DNA from: Dongia_B sp035539075
GTDB lineage: Bacteria; Pseudomonadota; Alphaproteobacteria; Dongiales; Dongiaceae
Assembly (NCBI GenBank): GCA_035539075.1
Contig: DATLJB010000099.1
Coordinates: 27,852 to 91,851, forward strand
Length of the DNA stretch: 64,000 nt
Direction: 5' to 3'
The translations under genes and the position numbers were made by a program. Of this stretch, positions 33,337 through 42,707 are shown piece by piece (position 1 is the stretch's first letter; the number at the start of each line of letters is the position of its first letter). The notes under the pieces are model-generated. The model saw only the letters and a list, made by a program, of their open reading frames with translations, was not told where the DNA came from and made no database searches.

Positions 33337-34266
33337 ATGGCCGATATCGGGCCTTTGTCTTTCAGAACGGAAATGCCGGCCAGTTCCTGGTCGCTCGCCA
33401 GGACCCCGCCGGCCATCGCGCCGGGGCAGCACAATCTGCTCGGCAGCAGTGATCCCGGCGACATCGCCCGTGAGCCTTTCGCCCATCTCCTGCGCCGCGG
33501 GGCCTTGCCGGAAGGCAATTACGCCATCCTGCAAGACAGCTTTCCCTCGCTGGAAACCATCCTCGCCGGCCGCAGGATCGATGCGGGAAACGCCGCAGTG
33601 CGGCTGTCGGCGATCGACATCCTGCGCAATCCCCGGATCGGTAGCGAGTGGCGGGACTTCTTCGCCTTCCATACCTCCGCCGATTTCTGGGCGGAGATCG
33701 TCAGGGTCTTCGGTCCTTTCATCCGCAACACCTATCCGCAGATCGAGCAGCGCTTCGGCCGCCCGCTGGAGGAGCTGCGCGTCGGCCTCCGCGGCCGCGA
33801 CGAGTCCGCCGATATCAGGCTCGATTGCCAGTTCGTCATGAACACGCCCGGTACCGAACGCAGCTCGGTCAAGACGCCGCATGTCGACAAGCGGCAGACG
33901 ATCTTTTCCGGCCTGTTCTATCTGCGCGACGCGGCGGATGAGACGCAAGGCGGCGATCTTGATCTCTATGCCTGGAAGCGCCGGCCGCGCTTTCTCACCT
34001 ATCGCATGATCCTGCCGGGCGATATCGAGCACCGGCTGCGCGTCGCCTATGCCGCCAACACGATGATCTGCTTCGTGAACACGCCGCAGGCGGTGCACGG
34101 CGTCTCGGCGCGGGAACCCGCGCTGGTGCCCCGCCGCTACATCAACCTGATCGCGGAATTGCCGTTTCATCTGTTTTCCGCAACCTATATCGGCCTGCCG
34201 GCGCGGCTGTGGCACTGGCGCCAGGCGGCGCAGATACGGCGCCGACAGGTCGGCTCGGATTACTGA
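33337..34266 (+). CDS. putative 2-oxoglutarate/Fe(II)-dependent oxygenase
   Basis: The protein has 309 residues. The pattern HxD...H of the non-haem iron facial triad is visible: H182 and D184 in TPHVDKRQTIFSGLFYLRD, and H254 in NTPQAVHGVSARE, with an arginine at 259 that could bind 2-oxoglutarate. The spacing and QGGDLDLY segment resemble prolyl-4-hydroxylase-like enzymes. The start follows GAGGGGGAAGC. The substrate is unknown. It ends tail-to-tail with the YciI gene, overlapping by 7 bases. Confidence 0.7.
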   Translation: MADIGPLSFRTEMPASSWSLARTPPAIAPGQHNLLGSSDPGDIAREPFAHLLRRGALPEGNYAILQDSFPSLETILAGRRIDAGNAAVRLSAIDILRNPRIGSEWRDFFAFHTSADFWAEIVRVFGPFIRNTYPQIEQRFGRPLEELRVGLRGRDESADIRLDCQFVMNTPGTERSSVKTPHVDKRQTIFSGLFYLRDAADETQGGDLDLYAWKRRPRFLTYRMILPGDIEHRLRVAYAANTMICFVNTPQAVHGVSAREPALVPRRYINLIAELPFHLFSATYIGLPARLWHWRQAAQIRRRQVGSDY

Positions 34267-34655
34267 GACGCGCCGATCGTCCCGGCGGGCAAGGTTGCAA
34301 GCCCGCTCTCCCCGAGCGCATGGACCAGCCGCCATTCCAGGATGCGGACGGATTTTCGCAACCCGGTCGGCCAGAAGGGGTCTTCCCGCACCAAGGCCGT
34401 GATTTCATCGGCGCTTCCGCCGCCAACCAGCCACATCCCGCCGGCCGCCATGCCGGTTGCCGCATCGCCCAGAGGTCCGGCAGCGATGATGCCGGGATGG
34501 CGGGCGAGAAAGGCGCGATGGGCCGGCATATGGCGCGCACGCATGTCGGAAAAGTCGTCGTCGTCCTCGAACAGGACGCAATAAAGCTTCCGCGCCGGCG
34601 CCTGTTGCGCAGCCGCCGCTTCCGCGGCGGAGACTTCCGGGATGGTCCTTGCCAT
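34260..34655 (-). CDS. YciI-family protein
   Basis: The protein has 131 residues from the ATG at 34655, preceded by AAAGGAGACAG. After a 20-residue Ala-rich lead comes the dimeric alpha+beta barrel fold: KLYCVLFEDDDDFSDMRARH, then HRAFLARHPGIIAAGPLGD and the C-terminal strand of REDPFWPTGLRKSVRILEWR. YciI-like proteins are related to muconolactone isomerases; most have no known reaction. It is divergent from a LysR gene 187 bp away, which probably regulates it. Confidence 0.82.
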   Translation of the reverse strand: MARTIPEVSAAEAAAAQQAPARKLYCVLFEDDDDFSDMRARHMPAHRAFLARHPGIIAAGPLGDAATGMAAGGMWLVGGGSADEITALVREDPFWPTGLRKSVRILEWRLVHALGESGLATLPAGTIGASQ

Positions 34656-34842
34656 GTCTGTCTCCTTTGGAAGGGGAGCATAGCGTGGCGCGCGGTCGCG
34701 TGGTTCTGGCAAAAACGCCGGTATTTCCGGCAAAGCCGCCTGAGCCGCGCAATCCGTCCGGTGACGCCGGCGATGCGGCTGTACAGCCCTTGTTGCCCGC
34801 GCTGACCGGCTGCAGAATGTGAAACCAGTGGGAGGTGCCGTG

Positions 34843-35769
34843 ATGAAAACCGATTGGGACGATCTGCGGATTATTCTCGCCCTGGTACGCACGGGCTCTT
34901 TCAGCGCAGCGGCGCGGCGCCTCGGCGTCAATGAAAGTACCGCCATCCGCCGCCTGGCCCAGGCGGAGCAGCGTTTCGCGGCGCGGCTCTTCGAACGCAG
35001 GCGCGGCGGACTGGAACCGACCGCCGCCGGCCGGCGGGTCGCCGAGAAGGCCGGCTGGATCGAAGCCGCGTATGAAACGGTGATCGACGCCATCACCGGC
35101 CAGGACCAGCGGATGGCCGGTTCCGTGCGCCTGACGGCGGTGCCGCTTCTCATCAATCATATCCTGGTTCCGGCGCTGCCGCGCGTGACGCAACGGCATC
35201 CGGAAATCCGCCTGGAATTCGTGGCCGAGCCGCGTGCGCTCAGTCTCGATGACCGCGAGGCGGATATCGCGTTACGTCTTGCGCGCCCGCTGGCCGAAAG
35301 GCGAAAGGGTGGCGGTCGCTGCCTGACGCGCAAGATCGCCGATATCGCCTATGGCCTCTACGGGCCGGCGGACCGCGATCCCGCCGCACTGCCATGGATC
35401 GGCTATGAGCCCGGAATGAAGGAGCTGCCGCAGGTCAAATGGATCGCCGAGATGGGCGGCAGCGCGCATCTCTTCGTCAATGATGCCGAGACCCTGCTGG
35501 CTTCAATCCGTGCCGGGCATGGCAAATCCTTCCTTCCGCTCGCGGTCGGGGCAAGGCAAGCAGGCCTTCGCCGGCTGGATGGCGATGGGCGCAGCCGGGT
35601 GCGGGAGTTGTGGCTGATGGTGCATCGCGACCTGCGTGCCCAGCCACGCGTCAGCGCGGTGATCGAGTGGATCACGGAGGTCTTTGCGCCGGCGACCGGG
35701 CCGGCCCGGCGCGCGGACTCAGATGGGCATCTGCCGGAAACGGGTCCGGCGGGGGGAATTGTATGCTAG
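34843..35769 (+). CDS. LysR-family transcriptional regulator
   Basis: The protein has 308 residues starting MKTDWDDLRIILALVRTGSF. The HTH is AARRLGVNESTAIRRLAQAE. The effector domain starts GSVRLTAVPLLINHILVPAL, typical of the group of short LysR proteins that act on a divergent gene. GGGAGGTGCCGTG precedes the start, so the first ATG-like codon at 34819 is not used. The likely target is the divergent YciI gene. Confidence 0.88.
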   Translation: MKTDWDDLRIILALVRTGSFSAAARRLGVNESTAIRRLAQAEQRFAARLFERRRGGLEPTAAGRRVAEKAGWIEAAYETVIDAITGQDQRMAGSVRLTAVPLLINHILVPALPRVTQRHPEIRLEFVAEPRALSLDDREADIALRLARPLAERRKGGGRCLTRKIADIAYGLYGPADRDPAALPWIGYEPGMKELPQVKWIAEMGGSAHLFVNDAETLLASIRAGHGKSFLPLAVGARQAGLRRLDGDGRSRVRELWLMVHRDLRAQPRVSAVIEWITEVFAPATGPARRADSDGHLPETGPAGGIVC

Positions 35770-35806
35770 TATTGGGCGCCATCAAAACGGACGGCGGGTG
35801 ATAGCA

Positions 35807-36619
35807 ATGCTGGAATCCGACAAGGTGTTCGCCGGCTCCATTCCGGAAAACTACGACCGCTATATGGTGCCGCTGATTTTCGCGGCATTCGCCGCGGATC
35901 TTGCGCAGCGCGCGGCGTCCTTGTCGCCAGGCAGTGTCTTGGAGATCGCCGCGGGGACCGGGGTTGTCACCCGGGCGTTGGCGCCGAAACTGTCTCCCGA
36001 GGCAAGCTATATTGTAACCGACCTCAACCAGCCGATGCTCGACTACGCCGCTTCGCGACAAGCGCCCGACAATCGCATCGAATGGCGCCAAGCGGATGCT
36101 CTGGCGCTGCCGTTCGAAGACACCGCCTTCGATCTCGTTTGTTGTCAGTTCGGCGCGATGTTCTTTCCCGACCGTCCATCTGCCTATCGCGAAGCCAGGC
36201 GGGTTCTGAAGCCCGGAGGACATTTCTTGTTCAACGTATGGGATCGCATCGAGGAGAATGAATTTGCGGATGATGTGACGAAGGCCCTCGCCAGGATCTT
36301 CCCGAACGACCCGCCACGCTTCCTGGCACGCACGCCGCACGGCTACCACGATACGGCGCTGATCCGCCGCGAGCTGGAGGATGCGGGCTTCTCCCATGTG
36401 GCGATCGAGACGAAAGCCGAACAAAGCCGTGCATCCTCGCCGCGCCTTCCCGCCATTGCCTATTGCCAGGGAACGCTGCTCCGCAACGAGATCGAGGCCA
36501 GAGACGCGGGAAAACTGCTAGCCGCAACCGACTATGCCGCCTCCGCGATTGCAGACAGACATGGCAGCGGCGCGGTTGCCGCCAAAATTCAGGCGCATGT
36601 CGTCGTGGCTGCGGTCTAG
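35807..36619 (+). CDS. class I SAM-dependent methyltransferase (UbiE/Methyltransf_11 type)
   Basis: The protein has 270 residues. SAM motifs are VLEIAAGTGVVTRALAPKL, YIVTDLNQPMLDYA, WRQADALALPFEDTAFDLVC and VLKPGGHFLFNVW. The acceptor is unknown; this group often methylates small molecules. The frame begins at the ATG at 35807, 37 bp after LysR; there is no strong ribosome-binding site. It could be co-transcribed with the LysR gene. Confidence 0.85.
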   Translation: MLESDKVFAGSIPENYDRYMVPLIFAAFAADLAQRAASLSPGSVLEIAAGTGVVTRALAPKLSPEASYIVTDLNQPMLDYAASRQAPDNRIEWRQADALALPFEDTAFDLVCCQFGAMFFPDRPSAYREARRVLKPGGHFLFNVWDRIEENEFADDVTKALARIFPNDPPRFLARTPHGYHDTALIRRELEDAGFSHVAIETKAEQSRASSPRLPAIAYCQGTLLRNEIEARDAGKLLAATDYAASAIADRHGSGAVAAKIQAHVVVAAV

Positions 36620-36783
36620 GCCGATCCGGCTGCAGGCATTGGAATATCTCATTCCGGCACGTCGCGGCATCCCGTTGCCCGGCAGCAATTGCGCCGGGTT
36701 CGGCGTGAAGCGGAGATGAGGCGGATTTATGCGGCGCCCAGTACCGCTGCGCAACGGTCCTAGTGCTGTCGCTGGGCCAGTGT

Positions 36784-39700
36784 TTAGTGCTGTCGCTGGG
36801 CGAGGGTGACGGCAGCGGCAAGCTTGGCGGCATCGAGCGGTTTTTCAAGGACCTCGTCCATGCCGGCGGCGAGATAGTCGTCGCGGCCGATAATGTCGAG
36901 ATCGGCGGTGAGGCCGATGATCATGACCTTGGCCGCGTCGCCGTCCAGCGCGCGGATTTGCCGCGCCGCGTCGAGGCCGCTCATCTTCGGCATCTGGCCG
37001 TCCATCAGGATGAGGTCGAGATCGCCGGCCGCCGCGCGCTCGACCGCTTCGACGCCGTCGGAGACGCATTCGACGCGATGCTGCTGCCGCTGCAGCAGCA
37101 CGGAAGCGAGGCGCTGGTTGAGATTGCTGTCATCGGCCACCAGGATGCGCAGCCCATGCGCCGGCGACGGATCGGCGGGGGCGGCCGCAGCGGCGCCGGG
37201 GGATTCCACCGCCATGCCGGTCGCGGCGGCCGGATTGGCGTTTCCCGGGATTGCGTCTGCGGGCATCGCATTTTCCGGCATCGCCGTTTCGACTGCCGGG
37301 TTCGCCGGCAGCGGTTGCGCCGGGGGCACCGGCAGGTCGGGCGACCAGGGCAGCCGCACGGTCACCGTCGTGCCCTGGCCCTTCGTGCTCTTCACCAGCA
37401 ATTCGCCGCCATGCAATTCGGCCAGCGATTTGACCAGCGGCAGGCCAAGTCCCGTGCCCTGCATATCCTTCGACCAGATGGTGACGATCTGGCCGTAGGG
37501 CTGCAGCGCCCGTTGCAGTTCCTCCGCCGTCATGCCGATACCGCTATCGGCGACGATGATCGCGGCGCCGGCTGCCCCGGCATGACGGATATCCAGCGTG
37601 ACCGTGCCGCCGGCAGGGGTGAACTTGACGGCATTGGAGAGCAGGTTGAGCAGGATCTGCCGCAGGGCGCGCTCGTCGCCATGCAGGATGGGACAGGTAT
37701 CGCCGTCCGGCAGGATCAGTTCGACGCTGCGCTCGGCCGCGATGGCTGCAACCAGCTTGGTCGATTGCGCCACCAGCTCGTCCGTCGATACCTGTTCGAC
37801 CTGCAGTTCCCGCTGTCCCGCCTCGATCTTGGAAAGATCGAGGATGTCGTTGATCAGCGACAGGAGATAGCTGCCGCCGTCATGAATGAACGCTGCATAT
37901 TCCTTATAGACCGGCGGATCGATGCGGCCGAACATCTCCTTGCGGATGATATCGGAGAAGCCGAGGATGCCGTTCAGCGGCGTGCGCAATTCATGCGACA
38001 TGTTGGCGAGGAAGCGCGACTTGCCCATATTGGCGGTCTCGGCGATCTGGCGCAGGCGGTCACGCTCCGTCGCCAGCCGGGTGAGGGAGCGGGCCTGGGC
38101 TTCCAGCTGCGCCTTGGCCGCCGAAAGATCCTCCTCGCGCCGCTTCTGCGCGGTGATGTCGGTATAGACATTGACGAAGCCGCCATCCGATGTGGCGTGA
38201 TGGCTGACCAGGATGCAGCCGCCATTGGCGAGGCGGCCCTCGCCCACGAAAGCCTCGCGCGAGGCGAAGATCGTCATCCAGTCGCGGACGAAGGCCTCGA
38301 CCTGTTCCGGCGTCTCGATGCCGGGATATTCACCGTGGCTGGCGCCGTATCGCAGCACGTCCTCCATCAGGGTACCGACCGCGAAGACCGGCGCCGAAGC
38401 GGCGTACATCCGTTGCGCCTCGCTGTTGAGCATGACGATGCGCAGGTCGCGATCAAGCAGGACGAAGCTTTCGTTGATGCTCTCGATGGCGTCGCGCAGG
38501 CGGGCTTCCGCCTGCTTGAGGGCGGTGATGTCGGTCCATAGCCCGACATAGCCGCCATCCGCGGTGCGCCGTTCCGTCACCCTGCTCCAATGCCCGTTGG
38601 TCCACTGGATCTCCAGCGGCTCGGCCGGGGGATTGCGGTGCTGCTCCAGGCGCCAGGCCTTCCAGGCGGCACGGTCCTTGATCGCATCGACCGCCGTCAG
38701 CTCGGCCTCGGCGAAAGCGCCGAATATCTCCTCGAAGCTATGGCCGATCGGATTGCCGAAGCGCGCCCGTGTGCCCTCATCGATGAAGCCGTCATTGCAG
38801 AGCACCAAGCGGTCATTGGCGTCGAACAGCGCGAAGCCGCTTTCCATCACGCCGATGGCGGCGCGCAATTGCGCCTCGGCCTTCAGCAGCGGCGTCACGT
38901 CCGAATGGACGCCGATCAGCCGCGTGGTGCGTCCCGCGGCATCGCGCACCGGCACGGCGCGGACATGGATGTGCAGCAGCTCGCCATTCTTGTGACGCTC
39001 GCGGCGGATGAAGTCGACGCTGTCGCCGGCGCCGTCGATCAGCTTGGCGAATTCGCGGCGGCTGATCTGCCGGTCATGCGGCAGGATCAGCTCCTCCCAG
39101 GCATCGTGATGCGGCGGCAGGCCGCCGTCGTCATAGCCGCGCATCTCGCTGCAGCGCGGCGCCGTCCAGTATTCGCCGCTTTCTAGGTTCCAGTCCCAGA
39201 TGCCGTCGCGGCTGCCCTTGACGGCCAGTTCAAAGCGCTCGTTGCTGGCGCGCAAGGCGGCGGTCATTTCCCGCGCCAGCGCCGTCGCCCGGTCACGCAA
39301 GGCGAGCAGCGTGCTGATCAGCGCCGCCAGCAGGGTGAAGAAGGCAAGCAGGCCGGCGCCGAAGAAAATCGCGATCCGTTTCCCGTCGGTGGCGAAGCCG
39401 GCGCCGCGCGCCCAGCCGATGGTGAAGACCTGGCTATGCAGCGTGACGGAGCTCTGCCGCTCCAATTGGAACGGGGGCTGGGACGGCGGCGTTTCCGATG
39501 CCGGGCCGCGGCTGCGATCTTCAAGGCCGGCGAAGACGAGTTTCTCGGGCTGCATCGCCGGGCCTTCGTAGATCCGCATGCGCAGTTCCCGGACATAGGC
39601 GCCCAGCGCCCGGGTGAAGAAGGACTCCGCCGTGAAGGGGGCGTAGATCCATCCCTTGAAGTCTGGCCGCGCGCTGCCGGCAGCCGTCTCGGGCGATGCG

Positions 39701-41253
39701 CCCGGTGCGCCGGCCGCGTAGAACGGCAGAAAGATGAGGAAGCCGGGCTGGCGGCGCTGATCCTGGATCAGGCTGATAGGGGCGGTGATCACCGGCTCGC
39801 CGCTGTCGCGCGCCTGCAAGGCGGCCGCCCGCCGGTTCGGCTCGCTGGCGATATCGAGGCCGATCGCGGCGGCGTTGCGGGTTTCCGGCTCGGCATAGAG
39901 GATGACGAAGTGCTGGGGAAAAGCGGCGTCCTCAGGCGCGATGCCGGGCACCTGCTTCAGCGTGAAATCCTTCGCCCCGTCCGCCCTGGCGGCGGCGGTG
40001 AAGGCAGCGAGATCGGCCGGGGCGACCGGCAGCACGACGCCGAGGCCGTAAAGGCCGGGATCGGCATCGGCGATGTCCAGCCGGTCGACATAAGCGCGCC
40101 AGTCGTCGCGGCTGACCGAAGACGAGGCTGCATACAGGCCGGCGCCGCCGCGCAACTGCGCGACATAATCCTGCATGGTTTCGCGGATCTCCGCCTCGGC
40201 CTGGCCGATGAGATCGGTGAAGCGCCGGTCATCGGCCTGGCGCTGGCGCTGGTCGATGGTGAGGAAGATGCCGGCGCAGATGGCGCAGCCGATCAGGAAG
40301 ACGATGCCGGGAATGGCCGAGCGCGCGCTGATGCGTTCGGAAAAGACCATGCCGGCGAGCGCCAGGGCCGCCAGCATGGCCTGCATGTTGAGCAGGCTGT
40401 CATTGAGGGAGATATCGACGAAAGGCCCTTTGCCGAGCGCCGTGCCGCCGAGCCAGATAACGGCGGTGCCCAGCGCCAGCCAGGTGCTGCCCCGGGCGCC
40501 GAACCAGTGTCCTGCCAGCAGCACCAGGGGAAAGATCAGGAAGATCCCCGCCCGCAGCGAGGGATCGAGGAAGGGCAGGTAGCAGATGGGCGCGCCGGTC
40601 AGCAGCAGGATGACGATGCGGTCCTGCCGATGCTGCCAGAGCCCCGCAACAGCTGGTCTGGGCGCGTCGGCCGGCTTGGCCGCGTTGCGCGGCGCCAGCA
40701 GCGCGGCCGCGATCAGCAGGATGCCGAGCGCATCGCCGGTCCACCAGGTGAGGCCGACCACGCCGCTCTGCCCGGGCGGAAGGGTGCCGGCCAGCGCCAG
40801 CCCGCCAACCCCCATGAGCATGCTGGGCAGGGGCGCCACCAGCGCCGCCAGGACGAAGCCGGCGGTGCGGGCGATCGGGAACTGCTCCACCTGGATGGCA
40901 TTGACGCGCGCGATGATCCAGGCGCCGAGCAGGGCTTCGGCGGTGTTGCCGGCGGAGATCGGCAAGGCTGAAACAAGGCCGCTGGTCACCAGATTGACGG
41001 TGAAGGCGCCCAGCGCCACGGCCGGCCAGAAGCGCCGGCCGAACAGGACCAGGGCGGCGACGGCGAGGCCGGAAGCAGGCCAGACCGGCGAGGCGCTCTG
41101 CTGCACGGTCGCCAGCAGCAGGCCGAGACGCGCCGCGGCGAAATAGAGCAAGGCGAAAAGCAGCATGGCCACGGGAAAGGCGATTTTTCGGCGCCCAAGA
41201 ACGAGCGGGTCATACCAATTTGCCGGGGGGGTAGGCACAGCAGGGTATGGCAC
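36784..41253 (-). CDS. hybrid sensor histidine kinase: MASE1-CHASE-PAS(x3)-HisKA-HATPase-REC
   Basis: The protein has about 1489 residues from a GTG at 41253, chosen because AAGGAAAGC precedes it and the membrane domain begins 20 residues on. Order: MASE1 membrane sensor (about 15-310, e.g. ASPVWPASGLAVAALVLFG), an extracytoplasmic CHASE domain (about 340-600, PGIAPEDAAFPQHFVILYAE), a membrane helix near 640, three PAS domains (about 670-790, 790-900, 908-1030), a coiled coil, HisKA with H1087 in FLANMSHELRTPLNGILGFS, HATPase, and a receiver with D1418 in LDLILMDGQMPKMSG. It autophosphorylates on histidine and relays to its own receiver; the next partner must lie elsewhere. No response regulator adjoins. 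Ala/Pro/Asn repeats (ANPAVETAMPENAMPADAIP) join kinase and receiver. Confidence 0.93.
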   Translation of the reverse strand: MPYPAVPTPPANWYDPLVLGRRKIAFPVAMLLFALLYFAAARLGLLLATVQQSASPVWPASGLAVAALVLFGRRFWPAVALGAFTVNLVTSGLVSALPISAGNTAEALLGAWIIARVNAIQVEQFPIARTAGFVLAALVAPLPSMLMGVGGLALAGTLPPGQSGVVGLTWWTGDALGILLIAAALLAPRNAAKPADAPRPAVAGLWQHRQDRIVILLLTGAPICYLPFLDPSLRAGIFLIFPLVLLAGHWFGARGSTWLALGTAVIWLGGTALGKGPFVDISLNDSLLNMQAMLAALALAGMVFSERISARSAIPGIVFLIGCAICAGIFLTIDQRQRQADDRRFTDLIGQAEAEIRETMQDYVAQLRGGAGLYAASSSVSRDDWRAYVDRLDIADADPGLYGLGVVLPVAPADLAAFTAAARADGAKDFTLKQVPGIAPEDAAFPQHFVILYAEPETRNAAAIGLDIASEPNRRAAALQARDSGEPVITAPISLIQDQRRQPGFLIFLPFYAAGAPGASPETAAGSARPDFKGWIYAPFTAESFFTRALGAYVRELRMRIYEGPAMQPEKLVFAGLEDRSRGPASETPPSQPPFQLERQSSVTLHSQVFTIGWARGAGFATDGKRIAIFFGAGLLAFFTLLAALISTLLALRDRATALAREMTAALRASNERFELAVKGSRDGIWDWNLESGEYWTAPRCSEMRGYDDGGLPPHHDAWEELILPHDRQISRREFAKLIDGAGDSVDFIRRERHKNGELLHIHVRAVPVRDAAGRTTRLIGVHSDVTPLLKAEAQLRAAIGVMESGFALFDANDRLVLCNDGFIDEGTRARFGNPIGHSFEEIFGAFAEAELTAVDAIKDRAAWKAWRLEQHRNPPAEPLEIQWTNGHWSRVTERRTADGGYVGLWTDITALKQAEARLRDAIESINESFVLLDRDLRIVMLNSEAQRMYAASAPVFAVGTLMEDVLRYGASHGEYPGIETPEQVEAFVRDWMTIFASREAFVGEGRLANGGCILVSHHATSDGGFVNVYTDITAQKRREEDLSAAKAQLEAQARSLTRLATERDRLRQIAETANMGKSRFLANMSHELRTPLNGILGFSDIIRKEMFGRIDPPVYKEYAAFIHDGGSYLLSLINDILDLSKIEAGQRELQVEQVSTDELVAQSTKLVAAIAAERSVELILPDGDTCPILHGDERALRQILLNLLSNAVKFTPAGGTVTLDIRHAGAAGAAIIVADSGIGMTAEELQRALQPYGQIVTIWSKDMQGTGLGLPLVKSLAELHGGELLVKSTKGQGTTVTVRLPWSPDLPVPPAQPLPANPAVETAMPENAMPADAIPGNANPAAATGMAVESPGAAAAAPADPSPAHGLRILVADDSNLNQRLASVLLQRQQHRVECVSDGVEAVERAAAGDLDLILMDGQMPKMSGLDAARQIRALDGDAAKVMIIGLTADLDIIGRDDYLAAGMDEVLEKPLDAAKLAAAVTLAQRQH

Positions 41254-41763
41254 TGCGCAGCTTTCCTTCACTAACCTCGGTTTCCACTGTCGGTGGCATC
41301 CCGGGCTGCACTTCCTGTGCGCGTGGACGGACTCTTTACTGCCAATTAACCTAGCTGCCAGTCGTAAAGGAAACATTGATCCATCGCAATGTGCCGGTTT
41401 GCGGGCGGTGCGTTTTGCCCGGCGGGCCGCTTTTTCGGCCTGCCCGGCCGGCGAAGATTCTCTTCTCATGGACGGTCGGCGGTTGGCCTCTTAGGTGCCA
41501 TCTGTTCCTGGATGCGGCGCAAGGCGGCGAGACAACGATTGAGATTGGGCACCGGTCAGCGACTTCGCCTTCATGCCGTCGACCACGGCGCTGGTCGAAG
41601 TTGGCCGATACGGCATAGCTTGCAATTGATAGCCGGTTTGATGCCATGTTGCGCCAGGCATCGAGATAAACCACAATCTCACCCAGGCAGAACGCATCAG
41701 CGAAACATCAAGGTTTTCTCCGAACTGCCGTTCATCCACAGTTTATCGCTTACAGTGTCGAAC
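41254..41763. other. 510-bp gap without a recognised gene
   Basis: The stretch separates the hybrid kinase from the second nitrilase gene. Its base composition is more even than that of its neighbours. Frames on both strands (for example 41351-41674 minus) are open but match nothing I recognise. It may contain promoters for both divergent genes and possibly decayed foreign DNA. Confidence 0.5.
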
Positions 41764-42681
41764 GTGTCTCTCATACTCGCTACCAGCCAGTTCGCCACCA
41801 GCGCCGATCCCGCACGAAATGCGGCGCAGATGATGCGTCAGATCGACGAGGCGGCTCTCCTTGGCGCCGATCTCATTCATTTTCCCGAAGCCTGCCTAGC
41901 GGGTTATGCGGGGCACGATCTCGCAAGCTATGCGGGCTATGACTGGGCTGCCTTGCGCAAGGAGACTGCCGCGGTAGCGGCGCATATCGGCCGGGCGGGA
42001 ATCTGGGCGGTCTTCGGCTCGGCGCATCCTCTGTCCGGCACACATAAGCCGCATAATGCGCTCTACGTGATCGACGGGCAGGGCCGTTTGATCGATCGCT
42101 ATGACAAGCGTTTTTGTGCGGGCGACGAAACGGAAGGCGAGGGCGATCTGGCGCATTACACGCCGGGCGACCATGTTTGCGTGTTCTCGGTCAAGGATGT
42201 TTGCATCGGGACGCTGATCTGCCATGAATATCGCTATCCCGAACTCTATCGCGACTATCAGCGGCGGGGCGCGCAGGTGATTCTGCACTCCTTCCATAGT
42301 GGAAATATCGCCCCGTCACGTTTCGCGGCGATGGAAAGGGCGGTCGGGATGGAAAATCATGTGCTGAATTGCGCCACAACGATCGCGGGGATTACCCAGC
42401 TATCGGCAGTGCCGGCGGCAGCGGCTGACAATCATCTGTGGATCAGTTGCTCAAACTCATCGGCGCCGCGTTCCTGTTGGCCGGCTTTCGTGGTGCGGCC
42501 GGACGGTGTCGTCACCGGCCGGCTGGAGCCGGAACAACCGGGCCTCCTGCTGACAGAGATCGATCCGCGGAAGGCATATTACGATTCAACGCGCGCCTGG
42601 CGGCAAAGAGCGATGGACGGCGTCCTGCATAGCGGCACATTGGTGGATGATCCGCGGTCGAAGGCGCGGCAGATATTCTAG
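41764..42681 (+). CDS. carbon-nitrogen hydrolase (nitrilase superfamily), paralogue 2
   Basis: The protein has about 305 residues from a GTG at 41764 (V/MSLILATSQF), where the family N-terminus begins; no good ribosome-binding site is visible and the frame is open far upstream, so the start is uncertain. Triad: E42 in HFPEACLAGY, K115 in DRYDKRFC, C153 in GTLICHEYRYPEL. The reaction is amide or nitrile hydrolysis with unknown substrate. It is a clear relative of the protein at 28606, with an extra acidic insert between Lys and Cys. Confidence 0.83.
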   Translation: MSLILATSQFATSADPARNAAQMMRQIDEAALLGADLIHFPEACLAGYAGHDLASYAGYDWAALRKETAAVAAHIGRAGIWAVFGSAHPLSGTHKPHNALYVIDGQGRLIDRYDKRFCAGDETEGEGDLAHYTPGDHVCVFSVKDVCIGTLICHEYRYPELYRDYQRRGAQVILHSFHSGNIAPSRFAAMERAVGMENHVLNCATTIAGITQLSAVPAAAADNHLWISCSNSSAPRSCWPAFVVRPDGVVTGRLEPEQPGLLLTEIDPRKAYYDSTRAWRQRAMDGVLHSGTLVDDPRSKARQIF

Positions 42682-42707
42682 AGCGCGGCCGCGACTGGGG
42701 AGGCATC

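Noticed and set aside
36763..38541. 592-codon open frame opposite the hybrid kinase
   Set aside because: Covers the kinase and receiver domains on the other strand; no recognisable protein features.
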